A stretch of DNA of 64,000 nt, from assembly GCA_017591395.1 (NCBI GenBank), contig WEDG01003403.1, forward strand, positions 186,001-250,000. Reading direction: 5' to 3'. Positions 1 through 16,644 of the stretch are shown one piece after another. Numbering within the stretch: the stretch's first letter is position 1; every line of letters starts with the position of its first letter. Under the pieces are notes generated by a model. That model searched no databases and was not told the origin of the DNA. It saw only the letters and a program-made list of their open reading frames with translations. The position numbers were made by a program, and so were the translations under genes. The stretch is from Schistocephalus solidus. Its lineage: Eukaryota > Platyhelminthes > Cestoda > Diphyllobothriidea > Diphyllobothriidae.

Positions 1-125
1 TGTAAGTAATGCTATGCTGCCCATAATGCACTTGCCGCTGCGCGGCTGCCGGCGGGGCTCGATAGTGAGGCTCAAGGCCCAACGGGACAAGCGTGTTCCG
101 TAACGCGATCGGTAGGCAATTGCAG
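1..125 (+). repeat. SINE-like repeat, tail block (family S)
   Basis: This stretch matches the tail block seen near 35.3, 51.0 and 51.8 kb: a GC-rich start around gccgctgcgcggctg, then ggggctcga, then a small hairpin built on cgggac and its complement, then a gatcggt-like end. Only the tail is present; the tRNA-like head would lie left of the window or has been lost. It sits downstream of the SMAD linker exon, probably in the next SMAD intron. Confidence 0.6.
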
Positions 126-2458
126 GCCGACCATTATCAACATTCCCCGTGCAACGAACCATATCGAAGGTCAACTGCTCACTTATATTTTGAGAGATCA
201 AGTGTCCTTAAACTAACAGCGGACACCAGCGACTGTGTTCTGTCCGAAAATCAGTTCAGATTGCCTCAGACAACGTAAATCGACTCTCAAGCGGCTACCA
301 TAAAGTTCTATTCCAGACCACGAAGGCTTCCCTAAAGGACCGATTGAAATATACAAACAAAGCAGAATAGATCATTACAGCTTGCCGACATACCTTTTCA
401 GTTGCTACTTAAACACCTTTATTAGATAACAAGTAAAAGGTTATCAGCAAGGACGTGTCCAAGTTCGTAGACAGGCCGTGGACAGTCCTGGCCCCATGAC
501 AGGACATGGGAACAGGAACCGACCGTTATAAAGGAGGCTTTGCGCCAAATTCCAGGAAAATTCGAGTTAAGCTTAAAGTTAGGAATTTACGCTTCCTTAA
601 ATTTAGCGCAATACCACCCGAACTACGTGAGAAAGCATTCATAGTCCCCTGTCTTATCAGGGAGAATTCAGATAGTACATGGCGAAATTCATAGGATGCT
701 ACCAAAATCCTCAACAGGTCCTCAAGCAGTACATATTAATTCATACGAGTTAAGGTACTAATCATCATGGAACGTGATGTTAAGTGCGTTCCCACACTAG
801 AGCATGTTGGCCCTAAATCGGGAGCATCCCTAACAGCCACCTGCATCACACTTGCAAGAAAAAAAGGATAACCACCGTACATGCTTCCGTTTATTTTCAC
901 TGCATGCCAAGTATATATCTGGCGCGGAAAGCATGGTAAAGAGTCCGGCAAATAAAAGTTCACACACCGTCCTGCGAATGTCAAGCTCTGATGGCACACA
1001 GGATGTATTCTTTCGGGCAAAAGAGGTCACTAGAGCAGTCGGTTTATCTATTAACGCTGCAACAATCACTGTTTTCGAGCTGCACCTGTGACTCATACAA
1101 GGCGCCCCTTGTGAGTGTTGATCGGCACCTCGACTAAGTGGATGATTTCATATATCGCTGAACGAGTTCGCTACGGACTGGGTAGAGTCGGGATGACATC
1201 GCCATCCGAATCTATGTTGTTAAACATTTTCGCGGACCTTAAGTGTTGTCCAGGGACTTGTCGCAACATCTCCATCGCCACAAACATTTGTGTGTACGGC
1301 CATTCCTCGTGTATGCTTGTGACTGCTGGTGTGTGCGTGTGGAAGGCGAAGGAAAACTGGAAGTGTCGGGCAACCGTTGCCCGAGAACTATCCTTAAAAC
1401 GAATTATGCGGACTTCCTCTCGAGCGAGCCAATTTATGCCCACTGAGAAAACATCGTGTGAATAGCAATGAAACGAGCCAAGAAGGGTGGCTCAGATGAT
1501 GTGAGCATGTTGTTTACCCTTCGCTTCGTGATCTTGGTGCCGTTGCCCGAAATGTTGTGCCACAGTCTAAACCAAATTTAAAAAGGATAATTTTACGTGC
1601 GCCGCAGTTTTTATCACCACCACCACCACCACCAGCAGCAGCAGCAACACAACGAATATTGCAATCACTGTAGCCCCCATCTCTGCTACCGCCATCAAAA
1701 AGTTGCAAATTTGGCGTTTAGGCAGTGTAATTTGTGAGTTAATCGAGCTTGGAACTAGGACTGCTGCGGAGTGGTGAGGAAGCTAAAGATGGAACAAGGG
1801 ACTTGATGATTTACAAGTAAATGAATGGTAGACGACCGCAAAAGTGGAAGAGGATTATACATAGGTGTCAGATAAGAATACAGTGAGCTATGCAATTCTA
1901 CAATATACTGCCTAACCAGGTAACAAGCTGTTTGTTCTCTCAGGCAGTTTTATCAAAACCAATTGACGTATTCAACTTTCTTATGTGCTAGTCTCTATAA
2001 ATCAATTTTCAGCGTTCTTCTCGCTCTGTAGGATTCTGTTTGAATAAAGGAGACTCCATTTAAGGGAACCTTGTTAAATCACTGGAATGCAAGTATATTT
2101 TGCGTCTAACTCGCTATACTTAGTCAGCAGACGACGGAAAATGGTCATTTTCTGATGATAAACTCTAGCATGATTTCAAATTGTCAGGAAAATGCACTTG
2201 CTCTCACGGTGATTCAAGAATCTCCTCTCGACTTAATAAAAGATAAGAATATCCACTTCCACCCGGAATTAAAATGGCCTGAACATTAGTGCAACTCACG
2301 AGCAGACGCCAAGATTGGTTGTCGACAAAGATATCGAATGTTTCGACATCCAGGCCAGATTGTCAGCTGCCGCTAAGACCTCTCGCGGCCGAGGGGTGAA
2401 TTGGTGGGTGCAGAGACGAAAACATGAAACTGTGCTGGGATGTATAAACAGAACTTAC
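126..2458. other. Probable SMAD intron; no gene seen
   Basis: I found no exon in this 2.3 kb on either strand. In particular nothing resembles the MH2 domain that should follow the linker exon, so the rest of the SMAD gene lies left of the window. The only recognisable structure is a trinucleotide microsatellite near 1.6 kb. Short open frames here show no recognised motif. Confidence 0.5.
1615..1646. repeat. (CAC)n/(AGC)n microsatellite
   Basis: About seven CAC units pass directly into about four AGC units. It lies in presumed SMAD intron sequence and explains the glycine/alanine run of the minus-strand open frame here, which I do not regard as coding. Confidence 0.9.
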
Positions 2459-2692
2459 CTAACTGGTGAGGCGCAACGGCAGGCGGGGACGCGACACTAC
2501 TGACGGGCGTGGTGGGCGACTGCGAGAATCCCTGAGGATAACTGACATTGTAAGGCATTGAAGGCTCTGGCAAGGGTTGGAAGGAAGCACAACTGTTTGA
2601 ACTGGACCGCATGCCATTAATTGGTGAGGCCGACGGCGCAGATGTTAGACAGGGATATTCACTGTGTCGGGGCACCAGGACGGGAGGAAGGA
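2459..2692 (-). CDS. SMAD1/5: SMAD1/5-type R-SMAD, linker exon (partial gene)
   Basis: This exon encodes the start of the proline/serine-rich linker between the DNA-binding MH1 and receptor-regulated MH2 domains of a BMP-pathway SMAD. It opens with VLPPVLVPRHSEY, which directly follows RVESP in animal SMAD1/5 proteins. It then runs into a Ser/Pro-rich stretch with SP and TP dipeptides (SQSPTTP, ASPP) of the kind phosphorylated by MAPK, CDK and GSK3 in this family. The acceptor is a pyrimidine-rich tract ending ctcgcag; the donor is gtaagt. It starts with two bases of a codon begun in the MH1 exon (G|TC gives the Val of VLPP), so the two exons join in frame. It ends in phase 1. No PPxY motif is visible, so that and the MH2 domain must lie in exons left of the window. 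The 78-codon linker piece is diverged beyond its first 13 residues, as is usual. Confidence 0.93.
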
Positions 2693-8559
<5,867 letters not shown>

Positions 8560-9765
8560 CTAGGTTGCTAAAATTTTCCGTCATCAGTCTTCCCCTAAGC
8601 TTGGTCACGAAATTCCTTTGTTAATTAGAAATAAAGTACTCCTCCCAAATAACACTTTCAAGGCAGAATTGTTTGGTTTACTCTTTGAAAAACACCGTAA
8701 TACTGCGTTCGGAGCAATTTCGTCTTGTTTTTCGCTTTCCGATATAATATTCAATACAATCGATGTCTCTTCAGACCTAATTCAGAAACATGTGTCGTTT
8801 AAAAAATGACATTGTTTGGCAACGGGTGGTACTCCGAATTTGATTATCAAACAGGTAGTGGCTCTCCTCCGGTTGCTTTTTCATTTATTTTTAGTTTAAA
8901 TTTCGAGCATATTCTTTAAGTAAACACAGAAGACCTCAATCATACCTCCTGTTTTCAAGGCAGGATCTCGATCCGTTGTTAACAACTATTTGGGTGTTCC
9001 TAAATCCCATCTCTAGCAAAACTACTTGGTAATATAATTTTTAATGAAATTGTTGATTTTTGTCTAGCAACTCAGCTTCTGAGCTCCACAGAGCATTATT
9101 TTACCTGAAAGATTGTATTTAACTTATCCCTTAGCCTTCATTAATCTTATTACTTTCGTTCATGATGAACAGAAGTCAGTGGTATTTGTCTATTTTGATC
9201 TTAGTAAAGCCTTCGACGTCTTTTAGTAAAATAAGAAGCCCTTGGCATCTGGCCCATACATCTTCACATAATATGTTTTTAGCTACGCAACGGCTATCAG
9301 AACGTCCTCGTCTATAATGGCTAATTGATGTCTCACTAGGTCACTCCAAGACACGGTTATGGGTCCGCTGTTCTTCCTTCTTTGTATCAGCGATATTTAA
9401 ACAGAACTCAACAATTCGTGAACGTTAATTTATACCGATGACCTTAAGTGTGTTTTATTCGCATTCTAAGGACACCTCAAATATTTGCGTTTGTAAAATC
9501 AACTCTGATCTGTTTTTCTGCTGTCCCAATGGATTAAAAAGTGGCAGATGGCTTTTTTCCTCGCCTTAGTGCACCTACTTGTTTTTTAACCCTATAAAGC
9601 TTCCTGACCCCATTATCTGTCAAAATAGCCTGCTCACTTAACGCTACACTATAATGGACCTAGGCCTGACTTATACAACTAAGCTCACTCTATCACCTCA
9701 TGCAGATCGTATCTCTGCCATGGCTGCTCAGATATGTGGGTTCAAGTCACTTTATTGAGGGAATT
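8560..9765 (+). pseudogene. Degraded CR1/Jockey-type reverse transcriptase (family B)
   Basis: A heavily decayed, frame-broken copy of the same retrotransposon family as the minus-strand element at 14.5-15.96 kb. In order along the plus strand I can read: KAELFGLLFEK (about 8660); a VFKAGSRSVVNNY-like segment (about 8955); reverse-transcriptase motif A as VVFVYFDLSKAFDVF then stop (about 9180-9225); a decayed QGSVLGPLLF block as QDTVMGPLFFLL (about 9350); a decayed catalytic box as TDDLK (about 9437); and SPHADRISAMAAQICGF (about 9690-9745), which aligns with SPHVDRLSAKAAQICGF at about 15 kb. Several stops and frameshifts make it clearly dead. Confidence 0.85.
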
Positions 9766-10071
9766 AGGCTTTAGCCCTGGATCCCCCTATTCACATTCAA
9801 AAATTTCAATAGAATAAACGTTAACAGCAATAAATCTGACCAAAAGAAAATGCAAGGTCATTGTCATAAATAAATAAATTGTATATTTAAGGTCAAGAGA
9901 GCTCCGTCAATACAAACTTAGCATTGCAGTTTAAATAAATACAAAGTGGATAATTGCTGCACTATGTGAACAGCCATATTAACTGCAGAAATCAATAATA
10001 TGGTAGGTATATCTGATTAATTCAGTATAATTCAGTATATATAAGGGAGATAGGCAGAGCCTTTGAAAACC

Positions 10072-12071
10072 CTATTTACAGATAGACACTAGCAAAACAA
10101 GCAAATGTTTCATGGCGATAGTCGTTTTAGTATATCGATCATTGCTGTCGACTAAATATATGTTCATCAAGTAAAAATGCATCAAGTCTTCTTTAAACAT
10201 TTCTACGCTTTCAGCCTGAACAACTGAGGCTGGCAGTTTATTCCATTCGTCAATCACCCGTTGGGAAAAGAAGTTGGCCCGCACTTCAAGTTTGGCGTGA
10301 TTTCTTTTCAGTTTGTATTGGTGACCTCGGAGACTTGTCATGTTTGCCAATTCAAAAAAGTTGGCCATCTGAATAGCACAATCAACTCCTCTAACAAGTT
10401 TAGAGACTAAGATCATATCCCCTCTATATTGCCTATAAGAGAGAGGAAAAACTTTAAGTTTTGCTAGGCGGCCCTCATAGGGTAGGCATTCCAATCCTTT
10501 GACTAGTTTCGTTGCCCTCCGTTGAACTTTCTCCAGCAGAGCGTAGTCATGTTTCGTCCAAGGGCGCCACGCCTGAATGCAATATTCCAACACCGGCCGG
10601 ATAAATGTTCCAAACACGCGCCCAAAAAGCTCTCCGTCAAAATTAACGAAGGACCTCCTGATTGCGCCTAAGATACACATAGCTTTCTTTGCGATATTCG
10701 CACAGTGCGACGATGGTTTGAGAGTTGGTGTTATCCATATACCCAAGTCCTTTAGAATGTTTACCTCCTGGAGTTGGTGACCACTGATGGAGTACTGGTA
10801 TTCAAATCTAATCAACCTTCTGGAACTAGACCGCAGTCGGATTATTTGGCATTTATTAAGATTAAGGTTCAGCAGCCACTCATCACACCATGTTTGCAAG
10901 CGATCTAAGTTTTGTTGTAATTTTCGTGCATCCTCCGGTTTTTCAATCGAATTCCATAACTTCAAATCGTCAGCGAACATTACCTTCTCGCATGTCAGAC
11001 AATCCAGGCAGTCGTTTACGTATATCAGAAACAAAATGGGACCCAGAACGCTGCCCTGCGGAACTCCACTGTGAACGGTTTCCCAGTGAGACTTGGCTTC
11101 TCCAATACAAACACGCTGGCACCTGTCTCGAGAAAGTCGGCCAACCATTTGAGTAGGTTGCCAGTCACACCCATTTGACGGAGCTTAAAGATTAGACGTT
11201 TGTGTGGAACCCTGTCAAAGGCTTTGTTAAAGTCAATGTAGACCGCATCGACTGACAAACCCATTTCTAATGATTTTGTCCAACTTTCCATGGATGTGAG
11301 CAGGTTTGTGAGGCAGGATCGACCACTTCGAAATCCATGTTGATATGAACTTAGCAAGTTATTTTCTTCAAGATGCCTCATCAGTTCCGTTTTGATTATC
11401 TTCTCCATCATTTCGCAACAGATACTTGTGAGGCTGACTGGTCGGAAACTGTTTGGTGATGTCCTCTCTCCTCCTTTATAGATAGGGGTTATGTTGGCTA
11501 TCTTCCACTCGGTAGGCAGAGCCCCCGCCTCCATCGAACATTCAAATATCTTGGAGAGCGGAGAGGCCAGCTGGTCTGTGAGTTCATTGAGAACTTTTGC
11601 GGATATACCATCTGGGCCAGGTGATTTAGTGGGCTGTAGCTGTTTCAGAGTTTTTCTTACTGTGTCCATTGGGAACGACACCGTGCTTATTTTGTTTGTA
11701 GATGTGGCAGTACTGTAGTATTCGTCATCGACAAAAGGTGGTTCCTCGGTATACACGGACATATAGAAATTGGATAAGAGGCTGGTCTTATCAGAGTTAT
11801 CAGTTAACCTGTTTCCCTGATTGTCTTTAAGACAATGAATGCGGTCGCGATTTCGTTTTGCCTTATTAAGGTAAGCATAAAACCTTTTCGAATTTCTTGG
11901 TATGTCTTTGACTATTTCTGACTCAAAGGCTGATCTTTCTTTTCTCAGAAGATTCCGACACTGATTTCGCTGTTTCTTAAAAGCAGAAAAATGTTCGGTT
12001 TGTTGATATCTGGCATATGTTCTCCACAGTCTTCTTTTCTTCTTGAGATTCCTTTTTATTTCCGATGTCAC
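10072..12071 (-). pseudogene. Reverse transcriptase of family A element (one frameshift)
   Basis: The protein is readable in two overlapping frames. The upstream frame (12071 to about 11130) carries the fingers/palm motifs KSPGPDGISAKVL, TPIYKGG, FRPVSLTSICCEMMEKII, GFRSGRSCLTNLL and motif A YIDFNKAFDRVPH. The downstream frame (about 11130-10072) carries GVPQGSVLGPILF, the catalytic FADD box (about 10966-10977), then the thumb and C-terminal stretch RPVLEYCIQAWRPW, RATKLVKGL and YRQYRGDMI typical of CR1/Jockey elements. The switch between LKWLADFL and SRDRCQRVCIGEAK places a single frameshift near 11130. A shorter relative of the C-terminal part lies at 15965-16644. Catalytic residues are intact, but the frameshift makes this copy non-autonomous as sequenced. 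Confidence 0.93.
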
Positions 12072-12209
12072 CCACTCGGGTCAGGAGACGCACGATCGCC
12101 TTTTAAGTGGGCAGCATTTCTCTACCAACTGCTGAATCAATTTACTAATGAAGAACTTGGCAGCATTTGGGTCAGGTTCATGTGCAGGGCTCCAGTCTAT
12201 CCCATTCAG

Positions 12210-12960
12210 TTATTCTTTCATTTTGGGATAATCCCCTTTCCATACATTTTTCTGCCCAACTGAATGACATTTGGGTACAGAAAAATGACTGTAGTCCCAA
12301 GCAAGAACACAATGATCACTTCGTCCAAGCGGCACGTAAGAACTTAATGCAAGGATGCAATTGTCGTCTCTACAAATGATTAGATCTAAACAGCTTGACT
12401 GCAGCCCATTTCGGAACCGCGTCTTCATTGTGACATGTTGGGTAAGAAACTCGTCATTTACCAACTGAAGTAATTTCTGTTCGAATGAATTTTCCGATCG
12501 CGAGCAGTACATTGACACCCAATCGAGATCGGGAGAGTTAAAATCTCCAAGTATTAATAAGTGTTTGCTACGGCAGATTTGCTTCACCTCTGTGATGAGT
12601 GCTTCGTCCGTGTCCGTTCGCTGTCCTGGGGGTCGATATACCACGGCAATATGGAGGTCTGGTTGGTTTGGGACTTTCAGTTTACAACAAAGTATTTCGC
12701 AAGACGAGATCCTATTTGGCGAGGGCCCATCCGGAATGAGGTCAATGCCTTCTCGTATAAACATTGCGATTCCACCACCCCTACGTCCGTTTCTATCCAT
12801 GCGGATAAGCTAAAAACCGTCTATTCTGACTTCTGTGTCTGCGATTTGTTCATTTAACCATGTTTCAGTTAGAGCTATGAAGTCAGGCTGTAAATGATTC
12901 AGAACGATTTGCATTTTTAAAACAATAGTCAAAATTCTATGCCCTATACGGTGAACAAGA
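12210..12960 (-). pseudogene. AP-like endonuclease domain of family A element
   Basis: The N-terminal nicking-endonuclease domain of the element. Readable motifs are LQPDFIALTETWL near the start, RRGGGIAMFIREGI, VVYRPPGQ, LLILGDFNSPDLDW and the catalytic C-terminal SDHCVLAW. These are the E, D, N and SDH landmarks of exonuclease-endonuclease-phosphatase-fold LINE endonucleases. A stop interrupts the frame at about 12812, between RIDGF and RMDRNGRRGGG. The frame ends at about 12210, and a further stop separates it from the reverse transcriptase. Confidence 0.9.
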
Positions 12961-12995
12961 AAAGAAGCAGTAAAAAAAACTCCTATAATCAACTG

Positions 12996-14329
12996 GGTGG
13001 TGGAGGTCGGCGAGCTGCCAGGTTAAAAAAAAACTAGGAGAAAAAACTGCTTCACTTAAATATATATAGCTAGATGCAATGGGATAGTATTGTGATGTTG
13101 CTGACAACGTAGGAGGGTTCGGAACGCTTCTTGTCGTGTGAGAGATAATATAGCAGTCAGAGCTACTGTTTGTAACCACCAGTGGAGGTGGGAGAGGACG
13201 AACTCATCGTGGACACCAGGATCAAAACGAAGAGGGGACAGTAGAGGTCATGAGATCATCATCGAGATGCGACCTTGCCGACTGCATAGTCCACCAATCA
13301 AAGAGGCAAAACCATCAGAAGCCGCCTTCATCCTCAACTGAACCTGGAGACCATCGTCGGGGTTGCAAAAGCGGAGAAAAGTACCAAGGTTGTCAAGACT
13401 TGGCGATGCTAGTTTAAAAGGAGGGGGCGAAAAAGTGAATGCAAAGATTGACTCTGCAGAGGATGATGGACATATAATAAGAGACCAATATAATATCAAG
13501 GGAGCTGCCTCAACTGGTCCAGCTTTAGCGGACAAAAAGCCTTGAATATGAAAGAACAAAATAGTAACTTTCACTTAATGCTGCAAAATGGTATTATGCC
13601 TCTTGGACTTCGTACCCTGGGTCCTCGCGGGTTGGATTGTCCCAGGTATCCCAAACAGAAGGATCTAAGGGCGCGCAATGTACAGTTCACAAACAAATCC
13701 TGAAAGTTAACTTCTTTTAGGAGGTATCGAGTCTTTTCGAAATGATTATTGAATTGGTGGGTCTATCAGAATAGAATGACGCAAATATGTAGGTTAAGTG
13801 ACAAGGGGAGTGAAATTATCTGTACGATGTGTGATAATTGCGATGCATGGATGATTATTTCATCCACAGCTAAGTCAGTTTTATTAATATAGTCGGACGT
13901 GAAAGACGTTTTCAAATATGTAAGCACCCCTTTGATATGTATTCGAGAACATCTGTTTTTCACGACATCACTCATAATTCATCAATTTCCAAAATACTGA
14001 CAGCTAAGCGTGGCTAAAGCATTTCTTAGCGCTTTAAAGACTGAACCACTATTTTTTACCGTTTGCGTTACTATTAACATCCTCAAAAGCGTGCTGATTG
14101 TACGAACGACTTTACAGTTAAATTATTCACATTTTCGAAAGTTCGTTAAAACGGAGATTCGGTGTGTAAACATTCCCCTACGATAGTCAAATTGGGGACG
14201 TGTTAACTTCTACAGTGCTTTTCATGGCAAAGAATACCTACCCTTTTCCTTAGTTGATAATTTTGTAAACGGAGCATGTGAATAGGAACGCCCCGCCCAC
14301 GAAGGGAAAATATTCACTTTGCTTACCCT
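12996..14329. other. No recognised feature
   Basis: I see no gene or repeat I can name here. Around 13.1-13.6 kb there are short overlapping open frames on both strands with GAGG-rich sequence, but none carries a family motif or convincing splice sites. Confidence 0.4.
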
Positions 14330-14480
14330 AGCAACATAGACTTAAACCGTAACTCTAATCTTACCTTTTACTCTACCGTAAACTCTACCCTGACAGTTAA
14401 AAGTAACCCTAAGCTTAATCCTAAACTTAACGACAGCCTTAATCATAACCTTAGCCCCAACCCGTAACCCCAACCATAAG
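14330..14480 (-). repeat. Degenerate TTAGGG-like tract
   Basis: On the plus strand the tract is a string of variants of aaccctaa (taaccctaagcttaatcctaaacttaa and similar, separated by diverged units). On the minus strand it reads as ttagggtt-like units. It is continuous with the 3' end of the family B retrotransposon to its right, whose last open frame runs into it (GWGYGLGLRL before the stop). Confidence 0.75.
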
Positions 14481-15960
14481 CCGAAGTTAAATGTTTGTGT
14501 AATTTGGTTTTGAAAATAGCTAATGTAGATGACAACCTAATTTTCAATGGAAGATTATTCCATATGAAAGCATATTTGGAGGCAAAACACTGAGACCGGT
14601 TAGTTGTGGAGCTAAGGGGTGGTGAAATGATCATGGAGGAATTACGAGTGGCATAGGGTCGATCTACCGGAGTGAGAGCGTTAATTCGTGGGAGATTTGG
14701 ACAAGAGTTAACGCGAAATAGGAAGGAGAGACCGGCTTCGAGTCTTCTAAACTACAGAAATTAAATGTTTGCTAACTGGGATCGATCTGTATAAGAGAAA
14801 CTGGATCCAGGAAGAGAAAATAGTCTTCGAGTAAATACCCTCTGAACTTTTTCAATCTTACTGCGATTAGAGGCGTTCATCAGCACACAGGGGAGACAGC
14901 AGTATTCTAGTAAAGGAAGACGAAACATGCGGTACAGGTTTAACTTTATTTCCGGAAGGAAAAAAAATTATGTGATATAAAACCACATATCTGTGCAGCC
15001 TTTGCAGAAAGTCGATCTACATGAGGTGATAATGCTAGCTTATTTGTGCAACTTAGACCTAAGTCTTTTATGTTTGATCGTTCTAAAAGTGTACTATTTT
15101 GAAATACAAGGGATCCAGGAAGCTTGGTGGGACCAAAACATATGAAACTACTCTTTATGAAGAAAAATTCCATCTGTCAACTACAGCTCCAACGTGAGAG
15201 CATAAATAGATCAGTGTTTATTTTATCAACGCAACTATTGGCAGTGTCTTTAGAAAATGAATAAATGCACTTGAGATCCTCAGCGTAAACGAAATTTTGT
15301 GAATTGGTGAGTAAAGTTGAAATCTCGTTCATGTACAGAATGAAGAGAATGGGACCTAGAACCGTGCCTTAAAAAACGCCACTCGTGATCGGCTGAGGTG
15401 TCGAGTAGCTATTACCTACTCAGACCTTCTGGCTGCGGTTAGACAAGAAGGAACAATAAAGTCAAGGAGAGGAGACCGGATGCCGAGGGCTTCCAGTTTC
15501 ACCAGAAGACGCCTGTGTGGTACCTTGTCAAAGGCTTTGCTGAGGTCAAAGTAGATCACAAACACTGACTGTTGCTCATTACGAAGGGAAGTGACGAGGT
15601 TAAGAAAAGCTGAGTGACACACTTTGCATGATCTGCCAGGTAGAAAACCATATTGCGAGTCACTTAAGAACCTATTTTCTAAGCAAAAGTCGAGAATTTG
15701 ATTGAAAATATTTTTTTCAAGAATTTTTGATAGAGCCAAAGTTTTGTGAATGCCTCGATAATTATTTACGTCCGAACGAGTTCCCGACTTTAAGACAGGA
15801 AGAATAATAGATGTCTTCCACGAGTCAGGAAAAAATCCGTTTAAAAGATAAACTGAGAATATATGGCTAAGCAATCGGTGAAAGCTCGGCACTCTCTTGA
15901 TAACTGAGTCTGGAATACCATCAGTCCCCGAAGAATGCGAGTTTTTCAGACGCATTATTG
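14443..15960 (-). mobile_element. CR1/Jockey-type retrotransposon, 5'-truncated (family B)
   Basis: A minus-strand reverse transcriptase fragment with frameshifts. From 15955 to 15416 the frame carries NSHSSGTDGIPDSVIK, a PVLKSGTRSDVNNYRGI block, QYGFLPGRSCKVCHSAFLNL, motif A YFDLSKAFDKVPHRRLL and LEALGIRSPLLDF. The palm continues in another frame near 15.33 kb with VLGPILFILYMNE-like sequence. Then 15173-14946 gives SPHVDRLSAKAAQICGF, and 14634-14443 gives SKYAFIWNNLPLKIRLS, a C-terminal motif common in these elements. This is the same family as the decayed plus-strand copy at 8.56-9.77 kb. The element begins directly at the 3' end of the family A fragment (about 15965). Confidence 0.88.
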
Positions 15961-15964
15961 CTTA

Positions 15965-16644
15965 TGAATTAGTTGTATGGAGAAATCAATGGTGCTGATA
16001 CGTCAGGAACCGGTTCAGATTCCATCGCAAGATGATTTGCAAATGAACGGGCCAGGTGCAAGCAGCCGTTACTGACATAATCTTCATTATATGTAGAATA
16101 GTTTCCCAGCAAATTAGTATCTAGTTTGCATTTAAATGTGTCAAAATTTTCTGAAAGGAACACCTCATCAGGGAGTCCGTTCCATGCTCCAACGACGCTC
16201 TGTGAAAAGGCGTTCCGACGGATGTCCGTATGGACCAACTTCCTCTGCAGTTTAAAGGGATGACCCCACAGATGTTGCTTCCCAGCCAATTCGAAGAAGT
16301 CAGCAAAGTTCTAGGGCCCACTCGCGGCCTCTGACAATTTGGTAGGTTTGGATGAGGTCACCATGTAGTTGCCTGTAATTGAGAGGAAACAAATTGAGTT
16401 CAGCCAGCCTGGCTTCGTAAGGCAGATGACTAAGATTATTGACCATCTTCGTAGGCCTCGCTTCCACTCGTTCCTGCTGTAGATAATCCTTTTTAAACCA
16501 CGGGCGCCAGGCCTGGATGGCATATTCCAAGTCAGGTCGAACAAACCACATATAACATGAATTTTTCTCCCTGAAATAAATCTTTGATTTTATCGAACGT
16601 TTGTTCAACCTGTCCTCATATATTGCTGCCCCTACTTTGGTCAA
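15965..16644 (-). mobile_element. 3' fragment of a family A retrotransposon
   Basis: This carries only the reverse-transcriptase C-terminus, in two frames. Frame 16644-16300 has VRPDLEYAIQAWRPWFKKDY, RPTKMVNNLSHLPYEARLAELN and YRQLHGDLIQ. Frame 16289-15969 has AGKQHLWGHPFKLQRK, RRNAFSQSVVGAWNGLPDEV and FKCKLDTNL. These correspond to the end of the element at 10.0-13.0 kb but are clearly diverged from it, so this is a second, older copy. One frameshift near 16.3 kb joins the two frames. It abuts a family B fragment in the same orientation. Confidence 0.88.

Larger units (their letters stand above)
10014..12995 (-). mobile_element. CR1/Jockey-superfamily non-LTR retrotransposon, near full length (family A)
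   Basis: A minus-strand LINE-type element carrying an apurinic-endonuclease-like domain followed by a reverse transcriptase, the usual order for CR1/Jockey elements. There are only a few lesions (stops near 12812, 12215 and 12080, and a frameshift near 11130), so it is fairly young. The 3' end lies just past the RT stop. Between 10014 and 10042 the minus strand repeats tactgaatta about twice, like the short tandem tails of CR1-type elements. The 5' end appears truncated near 12.99 kb, because the endonuclease begins close to its usual N-terminal motif and no gag-like ORF1 precedes it. It lies between SMAD and RAD1, outside both. Confidence 0.93.
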
